Positions 57,501-64,000 of a DNA stretch of 64,000 nucleotides are shown piece after piece. A program made the translations under genes and the position numbers. The notes under the pieces are model-generated. The model was not told where the DNA came from and did no database searches. It was given only the letters and a program-made list of their open reading frames with translations. The DNA lies in the NCBI RefSeq assembly GCF_032362555.1, contig NC_083533.1, positions 4,717,001 to 4,781,000 on the forward strand, given 5' to 3'. The stretch comes from Amyelois transitella. Taxonomy: Eukaryota; Arthropoda; Insecta; Lepidoptera; Pyralidae. Positions within the stretch are counted from its first letter, which is position 1. Each line of letters starts with the position of its first letter.

Positions 57501-60500
57501 CAAGCGTACTACCGCTGAGCCACAGAGGCCGTCAGAAGCATACATAGTTTCATTAGTTTTTTGTAGCTAGGTAACAATACTCTAATTTTACATACATACA
57601 TAATATGGTCACGTCTATATACCTTGCGGGGTAGACAGAGACAACAGTCTCGACAAAACTGAATGGCCACGTTCAGCTATTTGGCTTAATGATAGAATTG
57701 AGATTCAAATAGTGATAGGGTTGCTAAATCCCAAGTTTATAAGCCTATCCCTTAGTCGCCTTTTACGTCATCCATGTGAAAGAAATGGAGTGTCTGGTTA
57801 ATACTGTTGGCTCTGCCTACCGTACAAGAGATATAAACGTGACTATATGAATGTATCTATATATGACAAAACGTTTGCCAGGACAGCTAGTTTATAAATA
57901 GTATAATGCAACGCGAAAGTTTAAAATGAATAGAATAGAATAATTATTTGCTTTTGACTAGGGTTTACAAAAGGTGTAAGACAAAACATATTTCCTCCTG
58001 GTGAGCCATTAATTATAGCATGCAAATGCAATGCAATGCAATGATTTAATTTATCTGCACATTTTCAACTTATTTATTTATTTATTTATTAACTCACCCA
58101 AAATGTTGCCAAGCGACGTGTGAGAATTCCAAATGCCGAATATGAGCCCCTTCTTAGTGTGCCCGAACCACTTGCCCACGATGGCCACGGTGCCGGGCCA
58201 GCCAGTCGTCTGCGCTACACCGGCACCCGCCTGGTCAAATGTACATACATACATACATATTATCACGTCTATATATATACAGCTGAACGTGGCCTATCAG
58301 TCTTTTCAAGACTGTTGGCCCTGTCTACCCCGTAAGGGATATAGACGTGATCGTATGTATGTATGTGGATGTATATCCCATGTGGGGTAGACACTGTTGG
58401 CGTACATACATACACATGTAGTGTATATCCCTTGCGGGGTAAAAAGAGCCAATTGTCAAAATACTACGTTCAGCTGATTGGCTTAATGATAGAATTGAGA
58501 TTCAACACACATATAATCACGTCTATGTATATCCCATGTGGGGTAGATACTGTTAGCATACATACATACACATTATAGAATATATCCCTTGCGGGGTAGA
58601 CAGAGCCAACTGTCAAAATACCTACTACGTTCAGCGTTTTGGCTTAATGATAGAATTGAGATTCAAATAGTGGCAGGTTGCTAGCCCATCGCCTAAAAGG
58701 AGAACCCCAAGTTTATCTCTTAGTCGACTGTTACGGCATCCATTGGAAACAGAAGGAGTGTTCCCATTCTTTTGTTTAAATCGGTGCCGGGAACCACACG
58801 GCACATCGCATATTCCTAATCTAAATAACTTACCTGCACCAGCAGATAGTACGAGATGTGATGGATGCCGTAAGTCTTGGCGATGCCGAACAAGTAGCAG
58901 AAGCTGGCGGATACCAGCATGCCTAGGGAGAGGAAGTAGCGGAGGTCCACTCTCTCCGCGACCATGCCTGGGGGGGGAAGTTGGACAAAATAAAAATTTC
59001 AAATTGATAAATACCTCGGAGGTCCACTCTCTCCGCGACCATGCCTGGGGGGGGATTTGGACAAAATAAAAATTGGAAACTGATATAAGCACATTTTGTA
59101 AGTATCTTGATCAAATTAAGGACGTCCTGGTAAAGGGTCAGGTCAAAAGAAGCCGAAACCGCCGAGCTTGCATGAAGAGAGTTATGAATGTGGATGAAGC
59201 GAAGGAAGTATGCAGAGATCGCGGCAAGTGGAAAGAGGTAGTCTCTGCCCACCCCTCCGGGAAAGAGGCGTGATTTTATGTATGTATGTATGTATAAGCA
59301 CATTTTCACTCATTTCAGTAATCGTTGCACTTATTTATTTATTGTAGTTTTTATGTATGTTTATTAAAATTATTTTATTTAATATTTTGTGTATAGTTAT
59401 ATAAATATATTTATTTAGACAGACAAAATATTTAGGGGTAAACAGAGACTACATCATTCCACTTGCCACGATCTCCGCACACTCCTTTCGATATATATTG
59501 GAGAACTAGCTGTTGCCCGCGACTTCGTCCGCGTAAATTTCGATTTTTTCCGCGTAAACTTATTTGCAGGCGAAATCATGCCTTGAGTTCATTCAAATGA
59601 CGATAACTTTTTTTTAGTGAACCGATTTTGATGAAACAAACTTTAAATGTTTTTCTGAGTTAAAACAAAGCAATACTGAACTAAAAGTACTGAACCGATT
59701 AACTTAAAAAAAAGTTTTAAGTTAATCGGTTCTTTCGGAAATAAGCGTGATCATACATACAAACAGACAGACAGACAGACAAGAAATAAAAAAAAAAAAA
59801 TCTATTATTCATTCTAAGTGTCCCTCTATCCATTTCAGTCTAAAATACTAAATGTACAGACAAAATATATTATTACTGTTTTATTATAGGTATAGATAAT
59901 ACCGGACAAAATCTCGACTCACCGGAGACAAACATGGCGCCGGCATACGAGAAGAGGAATGCTGAGTCTAAGGTACCCAGCAGGGTGTTAGCGTCACTCG
60001 TATCTGGAAAAAAAGTATTTAATTTTAATATCACTTATATAATCTATAACAGCTGAACGTGGCCTGTCAGTCTTTCAAGACTGCTGGCTCTGTCTACCCC
60101 GCAAGGGTTATAGACGTGATTATATGTAGGTATGTATGTAATAAGAAAAAGCGCGTATCCTAAAAGACGTAATATTAACATTTTAGGCTTATAAACTTGG
60201 GATTCTTCTTTTAGGCGTTGTGCTAGCAACCTGTCACTATTTGAATCTCAATTCCATCATGAAGCTATACAGCTGAACGTTGCCTTTCTGTCTTTTCAAC
60301 ACTGTCGGCTCTGTCTACCCCGCGAGTAATTTAGACGTGATAATATGTATGTACTCACTAAAAGGCTTTTCAACACTGTCGGCTCTGTCTACCCCGCAAG
60401 GGATATAGACGTGATAATATGTTTGTACTCACTAAAAGGCTTTTCAACACTGTCGGCTCTGTCTACCCCGCGAGTAATTTAGACGTGATAATATGTATGT

Positions 60501-63500
60501 ACTCACTAAAAGGCTTTTCAACACTGTCGGCTCTGTCTACCCCGCGAGGGATATAGACGTGATAATATGTATGTACTCACTAAAAGGCTTTTCAACACTG
60601 TCGGCTCTGTCTACCCCGCAAGGGTTATAGACGTGATAATATGTTTGTACTCTTCAACTCTGTCGGCTCTGTCTACCCCGCGAGGGATATAGACGTGATT
60701 ATACGTTTGTACTCACTAAAGGGCGCCCAGTTGCACCACTGGTCATCGCTAGGGTCCACCCCGGGGGGCGGAGGCAGCTCGCTACAGTTCCTGTGCAGAA
60801 CGCTTTTCACCACGGAGATGGGTTTGCGAGTCAGATGGTAAGTCATGTACGTGAAGTAGGTCAGTGCCAGAACTGTTACTTGGTACCTGGGGGGGAAGAA
60901 GTTATTGAATTTTTTATTAGGTTTTTTTTTTTGAGCAATTTGCGGAAGCGAAGCTAAAACAATAACATCAGTAGTGTTTATAAAACTCTCGAAAACATAA
61001 AATATTAACATTATTATGGGACTCTTCAATATCACTTAATAATGTTCATATCATTTGGTTTCACAACAATGGTTAAACGTCAAATAAATAACTTGAAACT
61101 AAGTTTACTGCAGAAGAAGCGGTAACAAGTTGCACTGCAGCATTTTCTTCAACGTCAACATCACAATTATCTAAACTTAGAATAGAACTCCGGGATAAAA
61201 AGTAGCCTATATGTTATTCTGGGTCTTCAGCTCCCTACATACCAAATTTCATCGTTATCGGTTTAGTAGTTTTTGCGTAAATTAGTAACAAACATCCATA
61301 CTGACATACTCAAAAACTTTCGCATTTATAATATTAGTAGGATTTAAATAATAAAATAAAACCTAACCCAACCCGTATTGGATCGATTATGGTCAGGTTA
61401 CACATCCAGATGCCTGAATGTGCAGGTTTCCTCACGACATTTTCCCTCACCGTAAGAGTTATCAGAGAGACGTTATTATACTTATGTATAATGACTAAAT
61501 CACATCCATACTTAGCATCAACCGTATAAGGACATCCGTTAGGTGGGTAGTATTAATTATTGATTTACAATATTCCGTTTCACACTATTGATATCAAATT
61601 TAATTCAAACATCCATTTACAATAACGTGATTCATTCGTGCTGTATGAATCACCCACATCTGTTTTGATGGAGGGTCTCTTATTACACCCGGTTATAGCC
61701 GCGGCGGGTATTGTCATCTTTGTTAACCATCTATGCAAATGTATGGTGCTGTTGCCTAGCTAAGTACAAAAGTTTTCATAAACGCCCCATGTAAAATTTG
61801 ATGTCGTAAAAGGCGACTAAGGGATAGGCTTACAAACTTGGGATTCTTTTTAGGCGATGGGTTAGCAACCTGTCACTATATTATAATCTCAATACTATCA
61901 TTAAGCTAAAAAGCAGAATGTGGCCATTCAGTCTTTTCAAGACTGTTGGCTCTGTCTACCCCGCAAGGAATGTAGACGTGACTATATGTATGTATGTAAA
62001 ATTAGAGTACCTATTGTTACCTAGCTAGGTACAAAAAACGAATGAAACTATGTTATGCTTCTGTACACATGTGTTGTGTTCCGCGGTTTTGACGTGATGG
62101 ATGGACAAACAAACGCACAATACATTTTTAATATTAGTTGGTATAGTATAGATAAATGATTGGGAAAACTGGAACACCTGGTAACGGTCTGGTTAAAGAG
62201 TAGTTAGGTACTTAATTAACAAAAAACATTCAAACACGTGAACCAACTCGCAGGCAACTTTTACGAGTAGCATGAAATAAACCTTGAGAATTTAACAACC
62301 GATTGTGATGGATTTTTGGTCACGACACAAAAATGTCGAATACATGACGCGATGGTTGCCCATCAAGGGCATATATTATTATTAATTTTTTATTTTACAT
62401 TAAACTCTGGTAGAGAAAAAACACCTCTTCATGTGCCGATTGTAAACCGCCTTCCATCTTTTCAACACTGTTGGCTCTGTCTATCTAGTAAGGGATAAAG
62501 ACGTTATTATATGCATGCATGCGTTCCCGTGGGCAAAGCCGGAACAGTTAGTAATAAATGCAAAAAATTGTAAGATGTTTGTGCTTGAACTGACCTTTTG
62601 CCACAATGTCTCCCATTGGATCAAGTAAAAGATTTGTAAAAAAAATATAGGTATTTGAGGCAGTCAAAGGCGCGAGCAACAGCTAGTACATATGTATAAA
62701 TATATAATTGAAATATATCATAAATAAATAATTTGAAATTATTTCATAAATTAATTAATTAATTATTTCATAAATTAAATTATTTCATAAATTGAAATAT
62801 ATCATTGAAATTGAAATTGAAAAAGTATGAGATCTCAATGAGATTTTGCCTAAACAGTTAAAAATAAGGATATCGTTATAATAAGTTTACTTAAAATAGG
62901 TAATTACACCAGCTGTGACTAGATAATGGCATATTTGATAAAAATCAAATAATTTAATTATCAGATAAACAATTAATTGGTATCTTTTCTTTGTATTCTA
63001 GTGAAGATAAATATTTTAATTTTATTTACAGTTACCAGTGACTTTACATGCATACATAAAATCATGTCTTTATCCCTTATAGGGTAGGCAGAGCCAAAAG
63101 TCTCGTAAACTGAAAGGCCACATTCAGCTGTAATTGAGATCCAAATAGTGACAGATTCCTAGCCCATAAATAAGAAGAATCCCAAGTTTATAAGCCTATC
63201 TCTTAGTTGCCTTCTACAATCTATGGGAAGGAGAGGGAGTGGTCCTATTCTAAAGTAACGGGAATCACACGGAAGAGAATTGGCTTTACCCATGAATTAC
63301 TATTTACATGTATTTTTCCTTCACTAGACTCTCATCCATACTAGTATAATCTTGGTATAAAATATAATCTTGCAAATTGTGTTATCCGAAATTAGATCCT
63401 TCAATGACATGCAAAAAATTGGATGTATTCTTTTTTTAACAAAATCGTGCCCTTTAACACAATTCCTTCATACCTTTGTTACCATTCATCAATCTGTCCA

Positions 63501-63893
63501 TGCAAACTTTTATTTTTTTTTCTTTTTAACTAATTTTAAGATTATTCTAATTGACTTATTACTGAGTGATTAAGTTATTTTCTAAGTACATGAGGTCTTG
63601 TCAATATCTATTGGCATTATCAACAATTATTATCAACCTTGACACTAAGATAATCATATAATAAACATTTGTAAAAAGTAACCAATAGGTTTTTATCATT
63701 GCCACAATCATTATTAATCGAGTTAGGCGTGACTAAAACACAGATGTTACACGCTAACCTTGTCTCCAAAAACAAAAACAATAAGTTTTACTCACAATAG
63801 AACTCTATTCATCTGCAGTCGAGGACAAAAGATCCCGCTTAGTTTCTGGAGGCTCTGAACGCCGAGAGGCGCGTCACGGCTAACTCCACTCAT
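51548..63893 (-). CDS. SLC37-family sugar-phosphate/phosphate antiporter (A1/A2-like)
   Basis: Fourteen coding exons, in transcript order: 63893-63796, 60886-60717, 60003-59923, 58967-58834, 58230-58098, 57224-57067, 56640-56581, 55468-55427, 54711-54522, 53775-53627, 53243-53120, 52733-52656, 52136-52025 and 51623-51548. All borders are GT-AG and every phase agrees. The product is 534 aa, a 12-helix major-facilitator protein. Family landmarks: YHLTRKPISVV (43-53), NCSE and QWCNWAPF in a long lumenal loop, LLGTLDSAFLFSYA, the QTTGWPGTVAIVGKWFG stretch and GIWNSHTSLGNILG (exon 5), and SIPGVMEFSLSLFFAKLVSYTFLYWLPLY (exon 9). Members exchange sugar phosphate for phosphate at the endoplasmic reticulum membrane. 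The length and long first loop favour the A1/A2 group over the shorter SLC37A4. Exons 7 and 8 (60 and 42 nt, phase 0) encode the acidic central loop and could be skipped in frame. Confidence 0.93.
51782..52005 (-). mobile_element. SINE-B copy, antisense
   Basis: Last intron of the transporter: tataatcacgtctatatacc, gccatgttcagctgtatgg, ttttaacacatccacggg, gtgccggtaaccacacgg. Confidence 0.85.
52157..52370 (-). mobile_element. SINE-T copy, antisense
   Basis: From atatacgggacagattcag to gcgccactgatgccg. The B-box part reads ccgggattcgaacccggg. Some bases of the head are deleted (ggacggtgacatag). Confidence 0.88.
53040..53108 (+). mobile_element. RTE LINE tail
   Basis: Short copy: ggtctctgcctacccctagg, aaaaaagaggcgtgattac, atgtatgta. 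It ends about 11 bp from the donor of the 53,120-53,243 exon. Confidence 0.75.
53269..53345 (-). repeat. Interspersed repeat fragment, same family as 41,921
   Basis: Only the tail side remains: gaatagttttatttttaaaa, ggtatcacttattgacgtc. Confidence 0.7.
53346..53626. other. Intron 10 remainder, nothing recognised
   Basis: AT-rich intronic sequence next to the 53,627 donor. No repeat or coding was recognised. Confidence 0.5.
53776..54521. other. Intron 9, AT-rich, with one perfect hairpin
   Basis: No known repeat family was recognised. The only structured element is the 17-bp inverted repeat at 54,265-54,305. Confidence 0.55.
54265..54305. repeat. Perfect 17-bp inverted repeat
   Basis: Positions 54,265-54,281 are the exact reverse complement of 54,289-54,305 with a 7-base loop. 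The symmetry stops at both ends. Confidence 0.93.
54945..55140 (-). mobile_element. SINE-B relic, antisense
   Basis: Decayed: acgtattacatctatgtccc, ttgtgggttagaaagagcc, gagattcaaattgcaacag. Confidence 0.7.
55469..56342. other. Intron 7, mostly unrecognised
   Basis: A weak SINE-B relic (gatgggctagcaacctgtca at about 55,701) and a ~32-bp tandem duplication of aagataaaaaatatataatt-type sequence at 56,098-56,161. The rest is AT-rich. Confidence 0.5.
56343..56435 (-). mobile_element. SINE-B tail half, antisense
   Basis: Starts acatacatacatataata, then cccttgcggggtagacagag, and ends near gcttagttcagccg. Confidence 0.85.
56755..57010 (-). mobile_element. SINE-B, near full length, antisense
   Basis: Intron 6 of the transporter. 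Tail acatatagtcacgtctata, body gccgcgttcagctgtagg, head end gtgattccagtcaccac. Confidence 0.88.
57293..57534 (-). mobile_element. SINE-T, complete, antisense
   Basis: Begins aaatatatacgggacaaatt, passes tcatcatgccttgaccggg and attcgaacccgggacctccg, and ends ccacagaggccg. Confidence 0.9.
57590..57860. mobile_element. SINE-B copy with an inverted tail at its head (fold-back)
   Basis: An antisense copy (57,590-57,790) is followed immediately by a sense tail fragment (ttggctctgcctaccgtac, gagatataaacgtgac) at 57,800-57,858, so both ends carry tail sequence in opposite orientation. Confidence 0.8.
58239..58368. mobile_element. SINE-B fold-back abutting a splice acceptor
   Basis: Left edge: inverted tail (acatacatacatacatatta, tcacgtctata). 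The right part is a sense 3' half ending gacgtgatcgtatgtatg. The left edge is about 10 bases from the acceptor of the 58,098-58,230 exon, so the acceptor's upstream tract is SINE tail. Confidence 0.85.
58370..58800 (-). mobile_element. SINE-B copies with a ~155-bp tandem duplication, antisense
   Basis: The block tatatcccatgtggggtag then actgttggcgtacatac at 58,373 recurs with few changes at about 58,528. The second unit continues into a full antisense body that ends at ggtgccgggaaccacacgg. Confidence 0.85.
59019..59085 (-). repeat. Tandem copy of an exon 4 acceptor region
   Basis: The text ggaggtccactctctccgcg, accatgcctggggggg and ttggacaaaataaaaatt repeats 58,940-59,000 some 83 bases away. 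It copies the first 28 or so coding bases of exon 4 and its acceptor. In gene sense the copy is followed by a possible donor (ccgaggtattta). Confidence 0.93.
59103..59296 (+). mobile_element. RTE LINE 3' end
   Basis: Starts in the YLDQIKDVLVKGQV-coding segment and runs to the stop (SGKEA, tga) and (TATG)n. Close to the 43,092 copy. Confidence 0.9.
59432..59490 (-). mobile_element. RTE LINE tail fragment, antisense
   Basis: Short inverse: aggggtaaacagagactaca, ttccacttgccacgatctc. Confidence 0.7.
59505..59790. repeat. Interspersed repeat (cgcgacttcgtccgcg family)
   Basis: Begins ctagctgttgcccgcgactt, carries accgattttgatgaaac, and ends in (acag)n at 59,761-59,781. An internal inverted pair (gaaccgattaacttaaaa with ttttaagttaatcggttc) lies at 59,692-59,732. 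Confidence 0.75.
60047..60260 (+). mobile_element. SINE-B copies, two overlapping pieces
   Basis: A sense 3' half at 60,047-60,143 (acagctgaacgtggcctgtc to attatatgtaggtatg) is followed by a sense body from about 60,180 that leads into the 74-bp minisatellite. Confidence 0.8.
60285..60716. repeat. 74-bp minisatellite from a SINE-B tail plus an exon 2 border
   Basis: Units starting at caacactgtcgg occur at 60,297, 60,371, 60,445, 60,519 and 60,593 (period 74), with a shortened last unit near 60,655. Each unit is a SINE-B tail (gtctaccccgcgaggg, gacgtgataatatg) joined to gtactcactaaaagg, which copies the exon 2 end and donor at 60,711-60,722. Confidence 0.95.
61085..61345. repeat. Two interspersed repeat fragments
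   Basis: About 61,110-61,180 has gaagaagcggtaacaagttg and cactgcagcattttc (41,921 family). About 61,185-61,345 has ggataaaaagtagcctatat and ccaaatttcatcgttatcgg (24,795 family). Confidence 0.65.
61350..61560. repeat. Interspersed repeat (gcaggtttcctcacgac family)
   Basis: Ordered matches to 23,570-23,700: acccgtattggatcgat, gaatgtgcaggtttcctcac. Confidence 0.55.
61797..61998 (+). mobile_element. SINE-B, near full length
   Basis: From tgatgtcgtaaaaggcgac through gatgggttagcaacctgtc to tagacgtgactatatgtatg. Intron 1 of the transporter. Confidence 0.9.
61999..63054. other. Intron 1 of the transporter, mostly unrecognised
   Basis: Contains a SINE-B tail piece (62,455-62,516: tttcaacactgttggctctg, gggataaagacgttattata) and an A/T simple-sequence stretch at 62,690-62,830 built from ttatttcataaatt units. 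No coding was seen. Confidence 0.55.
63055..63272 (-). mobile_element. SINE-B copy, antisense
   Basis: From cataaaatcatgtctttatc through aactgaaaggccacattc and gcctatctcttagttgcc to acgggaatcacacgg. Confidence 0.85.
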
Positions 63894-64000
63894 TTTTAAA
63901 CACCTAAATCTTCTAAATGTCTTCCTAATGAACTCTAAAACACGCCTCATACAGTCACAAAACTACACAAATCAAAATAATAACTTCATAATATCCGGTG
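63894..64000 (-). promoter_or_regulatory. Upstream region of the SLC37 gene, 5' UTR or promoter
   Basis: The ATG context is tttaaaaATGag. The 107 bases upstream contain no clear TATA box or acceptor, so whether transcription starts here or beyond the window edge is open. Confidence 0.35.

Overview
The window looks like nuclear DNA of a moth or butterfly. It is AT-rich, with split genes whose exons are GC-rich. Introns and spacers are crowded with lepidopteran-style short interspersed elements and 5'-truncated RTE-type LINE tails ending in (ATGT)n. Four protein-coding genes could be assembled exon by exon with consistent splice phases and GT-AG borders. Names come from recognising protein motifs; no search was run.

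Layout: (1) 1-13,590 is one satellite field of about 173-bp monomers. It is head-to-tail up to 7,945 and then flips to the opposite strand, forming a giant imperfect palindrome whose left end lies outside the window. (2) 13,591-19,070 is gene-free AT-rich DNA with LINE relics. (3) 19,193-26,008 (+) is a small gene encoding a Pointed/SAM domain without an ETS domain (edl/mae-like), with a first coding exon that is only the ATG and a 5.1-kb first intron. (4) 26,009-34,192 is a repeat-laden spacer. (5) 34,193-45,767 (-) is an 11-exon gene for a single-pass membrane protein (signal peptide, Ig-like domain, LDL-receptor class A module, transmembrane helix, three PPxY motifs). (6) 46,120-47,585 (+) is pen-2, the gamma-secretase subunit, divergent from the previous gene across a 352-bp spacer. 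(7) 47,586-51,547 is a repeat-rich spacer. (8) 51,548-63,893 (-) is a 14-exon SLC37-family sugar-phosphate/phosphate antiporter gene.

The genes do not form an obvious pathway. The most unusual structures are the satellite palindrome, whose two arms can be aligned by diagnostic variants, and several tandem duplications that copy exon-intron borders inside the two large minus-strand genes. These are a 12-bp minisatellite carrying a copied exon end, a 74-bp minisatellite carrying four decoy splice donors, and a copied splice acceptor.
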